Source: Branchiostoma lanceolatum (Eukaryota > Chordata > Leptocardii > Amphioxiformes > Branchiostomatidae). From it: a stretch of DNA of 64,000 nt. The notes below the pieces were generated by a model. The model saw only the letters and a list, made by a program, of their open reading frames with translations. It was not told the origin of the DNA and ran no database searches. Positions 44,301-52,680 of this stretch are shown one piece after another. The translations under genes were made by a program, and so were the position numbers. The stretch's first letter is position 1; the number at the start of each line of letters is the position of its first letter. Location of the stretch: positions 2,914,001 through 2,978,000 of the forward strand of contig NC_089723.1 of NCBI RefSeq assembly GCF_035083965.1. Reading direction: 5' to 3'.

Positions 44301-47300
44301 GACGGGAAGGGTCATGACGGCATACCACCATTCCCTCCTTACGAGCTGAAAAATACATTTTCGTATATTTTTGGCAAATTATATCATAATAAACTGATGG
44401 CAACACCTTTTCGTGGCACTACTGTCAGTGGTTGTCAGTCTGCCTGTGTGGTAACCATGTGCCCACTGCGAATCACAAAGGATATTATATATAATGCATG
44501 CCCTCAGCCAGGATTTTGATCGGGGGGTTCTTTTTAATGTTTGAGGGACCAGCGAGCGCCGTTGGCGCGAGCTTCCTAGGGGGTTCCGGGGGTATGCTCC
44601 CCCGGAAAATTTTGAAAATTGAACCTTCTTATATGGCATTTAGGGTGTTTTTGAGAGGATTTCAAAGAAAGAGATCAGAGACAAAGTGAGCAGTTCTTCT
44701 TGCATTCCAGCCCAGATAAGTCCGCCTTGAAAACAAAACTTGGACGTTAAAAAATGGACCCTCGAGCGTGTAAAATTTCAAAAATTTAACTTTCTGAAAG
44801 GCCGTTTCCTATGTTTTTGAAAGGGTTTCAGAGAAAAAAATAAGAGACAAAATTTTTTCTAGGATTCTAGTCTCAGTGGCCTTGCTGGTGATACAAATAA
44901 GTCCACCTTGAAAAAAATCTTGAACATTAAAAAGTGGACCTTCAAGTCTGCGAAAGTGGACCTTTTACGGACATGTAATGTCCTTGGAATCACTGTGTGC
45001 CAATTCTCTTTTAGATAGAGTGCTATGTACGCAATCATGACAAAATGTACATGAAAATTTACAGCCAAATGTCAAACCAAGCCAGCATGGCGGCTTTGTC
45101 TTGTTGAAAAAGCTATATTCTGTTTGTATATCTTAACCATGAACCTCATAACCGACCTGTCTTCCAGGTTTCTTGATCAACATTTCGAGATGTTCGTTCG
45201 TCAACACGGTGCTGAAGTCGATGACTCTTTCCCTCATGTAGGTGATGGTCAAACCCAGAGCCATGTCAATTTCCTGTAAGAACAACAAGGCAGTGTACAG
45301 CTTGGGTCCCAATTGGAAAAGAGGCCCCGCGAGTAGTTGACTTTTTATTTTACTTTTGGGCATGACCCCTACATGGCCTCCCGGGGCACCCTGCGCCTGC
45401 CGGGCTATTTAGTGTCGCGGCCGGGACCCTGAATCGTATAAGTCGGATTTAAAATCATCGTTGGGCCCGGTAAAAAAAGACGCCGTCAGCTAATTGTTTG
45501 GACACCAGGATAAATTTTTAGCATGATTGCCTTGCCTCTTAACGTAATAAAAAACAAACAAAAAAACAAAAAACAAACAATACAAACAAACCCTTCTAAC
45601 GAGCTCGCCGACCATGCCGTCCCAGGTCCCGTCTTCATTCAGCGAGCCGTACCTCCCGTCTGCCGGCGCCTGGATGACAAAGTCGATTCCAAGCATGTCC
45701 TTCAGCTCCGTCAGAAAGTCCATGTGGAACCCTTCATACGTGCCATCCTCCCTCTTGTGCAAGAACCCTTGGTACTGTGGGAGGAAACATAAACACTTAA
45801 TTTATCATCGTTAATCCTGTTATTCCAAGAAAAATGGGGAATGACTCTTGTAGACCATATTGGTCTCAACTTTCCCCAGCACAATCCTGATGTACTTTGC
45901 TTGGTTGCATGTTTCTACCTTTGCGATATAAGGAAAGTTAAAAAAAATACAAGCACAAAGAGATTAAATGTGTACTCGGTTAACCGGTTAAACATCGATG
46001 AAGGTTAGACATCCGGGTAATGCAATGTAACAGTTACTCGTGCAACTGGCGACAGTTTTTAAAACATCTACGTGCCATCTTCTCTGTTATGCAGGAACCC
46101 GTAGTTCTAAACGAGAGAGATTTTAGCAAAAGGAATATTCTCTCCGGTATAGCTTCAAGTTATCAAGAAAATCGTGCATACGACATAGCCTCCGTAGCAG
46201 GATCTCTGTGGGGCTTTTAGTACACTTTTGGTGATGGCCGTTCTTTTTGTGTTGGGTCGTCTGTGCAGCCAGTCCGTAAATGGTTGGTGTTATAACCCCC
46301 CCCCCCCCCCCCCAGGCCCCAGAGAGCCTGCTATGGAGGCTAAATCCGCCTGAACATGACAAGACAGACGCCTCGCCACGCCAGCTCTTCTTATCTAAAC
46401 GGGTACCTTTCGACATCCACATTTATAAAGAAAATCTTATCAAGGAAGTCTTGAACAACTGAATATCTAATTATAAGCTAAAGTGTGTATGCCCTGGGGA
46501 TTACTGATGCTGCATTAGTAGGTATTTTTAAATGTTTTGAAGGTTGAATTGGGCACAAGTTTCTGGCAGAATAATGCAAGTAGACGCTGCAGACGAGGTA
46601 GAGTTCAATCATACCATACAATGAAAGACAGTTACAGATGAAATGAGAGGGGAAAACTTACGGTACGGTACGGGCCGGATACGTTACTGGTGTATCATTA
46701 CTTCAGAAAATGGAAAACTTTACCTCGAGGGCGCCGACAATGACAGTTCTGGATCCTATGTCACCTGCAACAAACGGGGGAAAACAAGAGATCATCCTAT
46801 ATATGATATTGACTGTTATGAACCCCCTAAGACCATAATTCAGTATTGCCCCCTCCTCCTACGTGAAAATGCAATAACCCAGGAGAGGCCTCAATCTGAG
46901 AAGGTGACATGCTTCATTCCACGTGTTGGAATCCTGGAGGAATGACTAAAGGCATGTAGGTGGCGTCGCGGTGACGCAGTGGCAGGGTGTTTGGCCCAAG
47001 AACCCAGAGGTACTGAGTTCGAATCCCCGGGGTTCCCTGATTTGTCCCGTTTACGTTGTGCCCTTAGGAAAGGCATTTAACACGACTTTCCTCACTTCAC
47101 TCAGGTGTAAATGAGTACCTAGGTTCGGTTAGGGAAGTCCCTCGGATAGGACGTTAAATGGAGGTCCCGTGTTTGAGGAGAGCCACACCTCGAGCACGTT
47201 AAAGAACCCACTACACTTATCGAAAAGAGTAGGGGTCCTTCCAGGTGTGAGTGGTTCAAAACCTATAGTCCTTTGGCCACACCTGGGGCAATTGTCGTAT

Positions 47301-48376
47301 TGAGGTCACCTGAGTTAGCGCCAAATGGCAGCCGCTCCAGACCCTTGCGATCTAGCCCCGACAAGTGTGCGCTCCTCACAATTCATCCCCTGGCTGCGAA
47401 GAGAGAGTAGTCGGCCTACCCAATAATAATGATAAAGATAAGCTCTGCAGTCCGGCTCCCTGTATCTGCGTCCTTAACCTCGGTCCACAACATTGACTTT
47501 AAAATGTACCTTAGCTACATGCACGTAGCAGGTTACGATTAACAAGCAATGCGGGCCGATAATTTCTCAGCTTGTTGTGCACAGCTGTTACACTTAGCTC
47601 TTTACAATTGATACCTGATGAGATTTCGTCAAGGTTCAGTTCCAACCATGGCTACCAGCCCGAGTGGGTCCGAGTGACCATGAACCTGGAAACAGCCAAC
47701 AACTTGGCGCCGGTTCGCCCCTCGAGCTCGCTGCACGGTTTAGAGGAACTTGAGTTTCCGAATGGGTCCGGCTGTTTTTGACGTGTTTTAGGCGTTTTTG
47801 TCGGGCTCTCTACTTTGTCATGGTTTGTTTATTGTCTCTATAACCCATATAACTCATTATCATGTGGCTTATAGAGAACAAAAACAGCCAGACCCACTCC
47901 TCTGCTTGGAGAGTAACACATATCCCCAGCTGTACGGACTCCGAACCCACGAACTGTCCAACCAGAAGGCTGCAATGTTGTGACAGGTGACTCCCGTGGT
48001 GCTCACATATTAGTACGGATCAGATAGCGCTAGGTGGATTTGGACACAAATGTTCGCGGTGTTGTGTGTTTGCAGTTTTCACGGCGACCGTTTCACCGCG
48101 AACTTAAAACCACCGCAAACATATTTGTCCAATACTGCAGCAGTATATGACCATAGCGCTGTCGCAAACTTAAATCCATCGCGAAACTCCATTTTTCCCC
48201 TTAGACAAGCGTACAGACACACGCACCTGAAAACATAACCGTTTTGACGAAGGTAATGAAGGTCTTAATACACCAAATAAGACAAGAAGCTTACCTGTAA
48301 CGTTCGTCACTTGTGCGGAGACAGAACAGGTAACGCCAAGAAGCGTCCCGATCAGAAGGACCACCGCCCAAGCCAT
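38345..48376 (-). CDS. Ionotropic glutamate receptor-like subunit, left copy
   Basis: Seven exons on the minus strand, 470 residues: 48295-48376 (ATG, signal peptide MAWAVVLLIGTLLGVTC), 46724-46764, 45592-45774, 45157-45273, 43602-44345, 38913-39083, 38345-38419 (TGA). It lacks the amino-terminal domain and starts directly with the S1 lobe. S1 keeps LT....RE.VIDFS (ligand Thr and Arg). The large exon encodes M1, the pore loop (AMSWQGVDYSPRSLSGR), M3 and most of S2, with GGATEAYF and FIAES (ligand Glu). The Cys of KPCDL and of GEC fit the conserved S2 disulphide. M4 is in exon 6. The C-terminus DTNV is a class I PDZ ligand form. The M3 gate reads CTGATVGFLT instead of YTANLAAFLT, and W stands at the Q/R site. 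Intron 5 holds a LINE in the same orientation. The other copy is at 52681-60226. Confidence 0.9.
39200..42950 (-). mobile_element. LINE insertion, apparently full coding length
   Basis: Non-LTR retrotransposon in intron 5 of the left receptor gene; the matching intron of the right copy is only about 515 bases and lacks it. The 3' end on the minus strand is ...aataaaggttg followed by a short A-run at 39200-39209. The 5' limit is uncertain: homology to the right-arm intron resumes by about 43340, so the 5' end lies between about 42715 and 43340. The whole ORF is open, which suggests recent insertion. I found no convincing target duplication. Confidence 0.85.
39436..42705 (-). CDS. LINE ORF: 2A-like, APE endonuclease, reverse transcriptase
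   Basis: 1089 residues, uninterrupted. Residues 1-111 include hydrophobic stretches; GDIIANPGP at 112-120 matches the 2A ribosome-skipping core except Ile in place of the usual Glu. An APE endonuclease follows (about 150-370: SHQNIRSL, LTETHL, GGVAFYI, GDLNCNL, LSDHH). The reverse transcriptase (about 590-850) shows NYRPVSILP, GFRPKHST, LSKAFDTLDH, GVPQGSILGPLLF and YADDT. The tail has LYNTICLPYITY and WNSLTPNLRTAPS. Domain order and tail fit the Jockey/CR1-like group. No separate ORF1 or Cys-knuckle protein is seen upstream. APE-type LINEs with 2A-like peptides are known from lancelets and sea urchins. Confidence 0.95.
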   Translation of the reverse strand: MTHRNFVCYYLVVNALTMTKLSYHLERKSPVWAKVVAVTVLILHFSPVIKDSQELNLVTGENHMQPQAVSSYDYALYRLTYTRSKLACNISIPVRKCSKFQFCALALLLMSGDIIANPGPTNGPNQPASLENCDSQGTTNEQIPCGQNIPRKQHRKGLMLSHQNIRSLPAKHAHLEILAAESNLDIIGLTETHLSDDFPDNTIKIPGYVLLRRDRGSRHGGGVAFYIKDSIAFKDRSDLCVDGLEALWVELAPPKAKHVLLCCAYRPPNDTDFFDLFRESMDKASETNLETTILGDLNCNLLSDKGPAEDLNFLCDLYDLTNLITEPTRVTEHSSSLIDVILTSNPSKYSNSGVYKGGLSDHHFVYTHRGLKQPKPSPKWISARIFKRFREEDFVADLEKVPWSTISVFDSVQDRKSLFDTVCNMHAPIKKFKVKGTDLPPWLSEDIREIMSLRDQARHTAERTGSEKDWETYRHLRNHTKRLVASRKRNHYTEEINQGSTKTMWKSLQSLLGKSNSSSILSMKDETGETSSSPEIAKKLNHYFGTVAEKLARSINTAMVSISPLEYVKRSLARFSFKTISVEFVKQELLMLNSSKATGLDNLNSRLLKAAAEIIATPLTAILNKSLSTHEFPEDWKNARVTPIHKAGDRSLPNNYRPVSILPTVSKILERAVHSQLYGYLTENNILSEVQSGFRPKHSTQSATHLLVEKWLGAMNAGELTGAVFIDLSKAFDTLDHAILLQKLFKYGVQDGPLDWFTSYLSGRKHCTAVNGAMSDFHTVKYGVPQGSILGPLLFSIYVNDMPNCIQSCEISMYADDTVIHFSSKDVGNIETALQTDLERLSQWFAVNSLSMNEGKCKCMLLGTDKRLRNCNNPRVTINGQLIAFCNMYKYLGIYIDNHLNWKGHVKDVLGKLRRSISIMKHVSQFVPTSALRTLYNTICLPYITYASTVWDTAPEQDLQKLQRMQNRAGKLLLRAPYRTPSAEVLTRLGWKNIKSIHRHQKALLTYKALNNLLPAYMRHMFTYCRDRATRTTRQSESNLLYVPMVRREVYRRSISYSGTTLWNSLTPNLRTAPSVATFKNMLRRVTTN
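44500..44660. repeat. Dispersed repeat fragment in intron 4 (left copy)
   Basis: Phrases such as gcgccgttggcgcgag and cgggggtatgctcccccgg resemble those at 61850-61900 (ggagcatgccccgggccccc, gcgccttcggcgctcg), suggesting one interspersed family. No coding signal. Confidence 0.4.
46070..46118 (-). pseudogene. Decayed partial exon 3 copy, left arm
   Basis: The minus strand reads NYGFLHNREDGTR then a stop, matching the first residues of exon 3 (YQGFLHKREDGTYEG at 45774 downward). The splice acceptor is replaced by a weak one and the rest of the exon is missing. The right arm has its own partial copy at 55169-55215 in the equivalent position. Confidence 0.7.
46188..46345. mobile_element. TAGCCTCC-ended MITE in intron 2 (left copy)
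   Basis: Begins tagcctccgtagcaggatctct and ends agagagcctgctatggaggcta, with a run of C at 46299-46316. Same family as 57079-57258. No clear flanking duplication. Confidence 0.65.
46962..47360 (+). mobile_element. tRNA-derived SINE copy with good B box
   Basis: Head: gcggtgacgcagtggcaggg (A-box region) and gagttcgaatcccc (B box) about 40 bases apart. The body is shared with 15358-15690 (cacgactttcctcacttcac, gtgtttgaggagag, ggtgtgagtgg) and the 3' part with 3930-4130 and 55660-55850 (attgaggtcacctg, cagacccttgcga). Lies in intron 1 of the left receptor gene. Confidence 0.8.
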
Positions 48377-48432
48377 ACCGTCTGGTGAATCCTACTGGCT
48401 CCAAGAACTTGGCCTCTCTATCCTCTCTGGCG

Positions 48433-48439
48433 CTTTGTA
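48433..48439 (-). promoter_or_regulatory. Mutated TATA box of left receptor copy
   Basis: Minus strand TACAAAG in cgcacgtacaaagcg, at the position where the right copy has TATAAAG (52624-52630). It is about 57 bases upstream of the ATG in both copies, within a block that is otherwise well conserved between arms. Confidence 0.45.
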
Positions 48440-48745
48440 CGTGCGCCACACCTCACGGACACGGGTGAACCGGATTCCTGAAGTCAAGAAGGGGACAGTA
48501 CCAACAACAGCGCGTCCTTGAATTATAGGGGTGGGGAGGTCACCTGCTCCTGTATATGTTTGATCTGTGGGAGCTGTGCAGAGTTCTAGTTGGTTATTTT
48601 TGGTAGTACAAACTTTCTGTGTAATTTTTGTTCAAGGATTTATTTGCGTGCTGTCAAGTTTTGTCTTAATCTCAGTCACCCCTACGTTTGTGTGTAGCAT
48701 CTCCCACAAAATCTGGCACCGGGAGAAGAGCTGCCAAATAATATG

Positions 48746-48966
48746 TAAGAGGGCCTGCATGCCCCTTTTACGTAGAGCGTAATCGGCCGTTTTAATTTTA
48801 CGTAGAGCGTTGCCGACCACTCCATAATTTAGCGTAGAGCGTAGGGGGGGGGGGGCTTTCTGAATTTAGCGTAGAGCGTATGTAGGCTTTCTGAACTTAG
48901 CGTATTATGTAGCCGGGCCTCCGAATTTAGCGTAGAGCGTTGTCGGGACCCCCCCATGCAGGCCCT
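48746..48966. mobile_element. AGGGCCTGCATG-ended MITE, copy 2
   Basis: Inverted ends agggcctgcatg / catgcaggccct flanked by the direct repeat ATGTAAG. The right arm has the uninterrupted site (tttgtaagacataccag read on the complementary strand near 52290-52310), so insertion followed the segmental duplication. Confidence 0.88.
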
Positions 48967-49067
48967 CATGTAAGACATACCAGTTGCAGTGGGCGGGTAT
49001 CGTGAGCTCTGTCATCCCCAGGAGGTTAGAATGAGAAGAACAGAAAGCGACTAGGGTACGCCACACG

Positions 49068-49290
49068 TAGCCTCTACCAGGCCCCGCGGATGGCTGGAAA
49101 ATAGTAGAAATTGGACAAAATAGAGTGAATAGTATACTTTAATTGATAGGGAGTCGGCTGAGGAGAGAGGCTCCAATATCATGCAAACTGTACCTACCTT
49201 AGCAGACTAACTTCTCTGGCATATTATCCGTCTATTTTGCCAACTTCAACGATTTTTCTAGCGTCCTGTTCTGCCTGGTAGAGGTTATAT
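49068..49290. mobile_element. AGCCTCTACCAGG-ended MITE
   Basis: Begins tagcctctaccaggcccc and ends gcctggtagaggtta. The right arm lacks it at the corresponding place (near 52210-52225). Relatives occur at 63371-63585 and, partially, at about 2120-2330 and 51080-51245. Confidence 0.7.
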
Positions 49291-49689
49291 TACACTGGCA
49301 GACTGCCGGGAAATCGTCGGACGAGAACACAAAGAAACTTCCTGTAGATCACTGACACTGATCTTGGGATGTTTTCAAGATGAACTATCCAAGATAAGAA
49401 CCCTTGGTGGTTCCATCCAAGATAATGTATTCTTCCGTGCCTGGCTGCTCTAAGACCAAGGTTGCAGAGAAAATCAAGTCGGTTTTGCTGTACTGCCAAG
49501 GAAAGCCACCAGGGGGCCAAATTCTATTCATTCATATAGTACGAGGGAGCTGCCGTTTGAATAGTTACTAAGACTGCTACTAAAAACAAATTTAAGCGGA
49601 AGCTTCTTAGCCATATGTATATATAAGTCAGTTAAAACTTGACTTAAATATGTAAATAGCTGTTATAAGTGTGTGCAGCACACTGAATG

Positions 49690-49882
49690 CCACAGTCGTG
49701 ATATTGTCGTCGGGTTTTGTGCAGACCCTTAACAGTACGTGCGACTTTTTGATTGCAATTTAATTCCGACGGTCCTCTTCTAAGTGAGATGATTAAATCT
49801 TAACTAAAATCTTGCAATATCAAATCGTTCGATGTATGTAGCTAGCTCGAGCCTCTTATGTAAGCTAACTCTCTCCTTCTCT

Positions 49883-49914
<32 letters not shown>

Positions 49915-51020
49915 GTCTGTCTCTGTATTTCTCTCTCTCCCTCTCTCCTCTCTGTCTGTCTCACTCTCCCTCTCTCCCCTTTCTCTTAAACTGTTTGTAA
50001 GGCCATCCGCGTACATGGCCGGTCAGTGCCTTGTTTTTGAATGACTCATTCCTTAGTTTGCTGTTCTGAAACATATGCGGTAAGAGAACCAACCTGTGGC
50101 TTGAAAGCCAGTTTATTTGTAGAAGGTGACGTTTCTGAAGAGTCTCTGTAACGTGAGCAGCTAGACATACTCTCCAAGCAGGAAGGCTTCGTCTTGTTTT
50201 GGACGTCCGTTCATGTGTTTGTATCGGGTTTTCTGTTTTGTCAGGTTTTCTTTCTTACCTTTTTTGGCTAGCTGGCGGGACGAAAAGGATACATAACAAA
50301 AAAGACAGTCAGATAAAAACACTCAAAAAGACGTCCATAACAAGCCGTAACCTAACCTCTATCTGGTTGGAGAGTACACAGGTTCCCTGATTTTAGCCTA
50401 AGAACGTTCCCAGGTAGTACAACCCCTTTCCGAAGTTCCAAGACTGGGTCCCACAGTATTGAACATTCAGCATGATTAAGTAACGAATCTCGAGAACAAT
50501 GTAGGTCTATATAGGGAGGGTGTCGAGATCATTCATGCTTTTAATGTACAAGAAGATGCCATCGTCACCTGCAAGTTCAGGATTTGGTATAGAGCCCAGA
50601 GTACTCTAAGGCTTCGTGAATTTAGCGTAGAAGCAAGTTGCCTAGACACCACCCCCACCACCACCAGAAGGCCTCCTCAAACCGGATCTGATTTTCTTCT
50701 CGCTGATTATTTCCGATGATTGACAGGCAATGGCACGACCTTGACACGATGATCGTTCTGTGGGCAATCGCGTTGACAGGGGAGGTCGTTATTCACAGGA
50801 AAGGTTGTGAGGAGTCCCGGAATCACAGCGTGTGGGGCGACTTGAAACGATCAACGCCCAGAGGTCATGAGAAACATGCGTGTTGAGCTGTGTCCTGGTG
50901 AGGAATTCGCCTTGATGAACACGGCAGATCGCTGGTGGAGGCAGATCCAGCCTAGCCGGGGTAGCCGTGGTTGAAGGGAGTCATACGGGGGTCACAGTAG
51001 ACTCGTAACAAGGAAAACTA
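49690..51020. other. Spacer between inverted arms
   Basis: No gene seen. Holds a (CT)n tract (49868-49990), a fold-back element with TACTCTCCAAGCAGG / GGTTGGAGAGTA ends at 50170-50377, and unclassified sequence. Right of it, 51020-51410 repeats material of the left arm's inner edge in direct orientation (see that entry). Confidence 0.5.
50170..50377. mobile_element. Fold-back element, TACTCTCC family
   Basis: Arms tactctccaagcagg... and ...ctggttggagagta pair, with agacgtcc/ggacgtc and caaaaaag/cttttttgg inside. Same terminal motif as the 787-bp element at 16800. No clear target duplication. Confidence 0.7.
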
Positions 51021-51410
51021 CCAGGCGGTCCAAAATCTATTCATTTCTATAGTGCGTAGTCTCTAACAGACTATCTAAACTATGCCGGCAATAGGGAGAA
51101 TATTTGTCAGGGTTTGACTTGCAGGCTCCGTTGGATTGCATATTGGACCCTCTCTCCGTAGCTGACTCCCTTAGCATACAATTTACTCTTTTTGGCCAAT
51201 TTCTACTATTTTCCCAGCGATCCGTGGGGCCTGGTAGAGGCTATAGTACGAGGGAGCTCCCGTTAGTATAATATGTAAGGCTGCTACTAAGAACAAGTCT
51301 CAGCGGGAGCTTCTTAAGCATATTTATATATAAGTCAGCTAACGTGATTGAAATATAGTCTGCAAATAGCCGTTATAAGTTTTATGTCCATTGTCGTTTT
51401 CCTGTCCAGG
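51020..51410. repeat. Extra copy of duplication inner edge
   Basis: Matches 49500-49690 in direct orientation (attcatt..tatagt, tacgagggagct, gctgctactaa, agcttcttaa, gtcagct, gttataag) and 51650-51830 in inverted orientation. A MITE-like segment at about 51080-51245 interrupts it. It shows that the centre of the palindrome was rearranged more than once. Confidence 0.7.
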
Positions 51411-51432
51411 AAGACTGACTACTTAGGGAACA

Positions 51433-51635
51433 AACAAATGTAGCCTCCTTTGCAAGCTATCTCGGCAGCGCCGGCGTTATTTATTTTTTGGGGCGGGGGC
51501 ACTGATTCTCCTGCGCCGGGCGGCTTATTCGATTTCTCCAGGAAAAGAACCGAGCCCCGATATGTTGAAAATCTCGAATCAGCAACTCTCAAATTAACGT
51601 CGGCGCCGCCCGGCAAAGGAGGCTACATTTGTACG
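51433..51635. mobile_element. Fold-back element at palindrome centre
   Basis: Ends acaaatgtagcctcctttgc and gcaaaggaggctacatttgt pair perfectly; inner arms (gatttctcc/aaatctcg, cggcgc) pair partially. It lies exactly between the mirror-image blocks 51020-51410 and 51650-51830. Confidence 0.85.
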
Positions 51636-52623
51636 TGAAGTAGCACAATTGCCACAGAACTTATAACAACTATTTACAGACTAAGTCAAGTTAACTGATC
51701 GATATGCTTAAAAAGCTCGCGATAAAACTTGTTTTTAGTAGCAATCTTAGTAACTGAACAAACGAGAGATCCCTCGTAATATAGAAATGAATAGATTTTG
51801 GCCCCCCTGGTGGCTTTCATTAGCACTACAGTAAAACTGACTTAATTTTCTCTGCCAACTTGGTCTTAGAGACACAAGACATGGAAGAAGTAGCAATAAT
51901 GTAAATGCATAATTCGCGGTGATTTTATGCTTGTGGTTTTATCGGCGACCATTTCGCCGCGAACTTAAAACTACCGCGAAAGTTTTGTCCAATACTGTAG
52001 CAGTATATGACTAAAGCGCTGCTGCAAACTTAACACCACCACGAACACTCCGTTAGCGCAAAATTAAAACCACGCGAACTTACATACATTTACAGTATAT
52101 TGGATCGAACCACCAACAGTTCTTATCTTGGATAGTCCATCTTGAAAACACTCCAAGATGTCAGTGTTCTACAGGGCGTTGCTTTGTGTTCTCGTCCGAC
52201 GATTTCCTGACAGGCTGCGTGTGGCGTACGCTTAATCTGTTCTTCTCATTCTAACCTCCTGGGGATGGCAGGACTTTACCCGCCCACTGCAACTGGTATG
52301 TCTTACAAATTGTTTGGCCGCTCTTCTCTCGATGGCAGATTTTGCGGGAGATGCCACACACAAACGTAGGGGTGACTGAGATTTAGACAAAAGTTGACAA
52401 CACGCAAATAAATCCTTGAACAAAAAAACAACAACATAGAAGGTTTGTGCTACCCACCACTGGTGAGCAAAAGTACGTATACACAACTAGAACCCTGCAC
52501 AGCTCATACATATACAGGAACTGGTGACCACCCCACCCCCTTTCCAAGGACGCGCTGTTGTTGGTACTGTCCCCTTCTTGACTTCAGGAATCCGGTTCAC
52601 CCGTGTCCGTGAGGTGTGGCACG

Positions 52624-52630
52624 TATAAAG
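52624..52630 (+). promoter_or_regulatory. TATA box of right receptor copy
   Basis: TATAAAG in gcacgtataaagcaac, 51 bases before the ATG at 52681, implying a very short 5' UTR if a start lies about 30 bases downstream. Confidence 0.55.
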
Positions 52631-52680
52631 CAACACAGCGGTAAAAGAGAGTGTCTTGGAGCCAGTATTTACCAGACGGC

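Larger units (their letters stand above)
36935..49690. repeat. Inverted segmental duplication, left arm
   Basis: Reverse-complement homology to 51650-61765, covering a complete seven-exon receptor gene, its promoter side and its 3' flank. Landmarks: ggcaaaggcagtca at the outer edge (36950 versus 61750), gagctccagcttcatgat, the 3' tandem repeats, all exons, the promoter block gtgaggtgtggc, and ctaagaccaa near the inner edge. The left arm is longer mainly because of a LINE (39.2-43 kb) and several MITEs. Confidence 0.92.
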
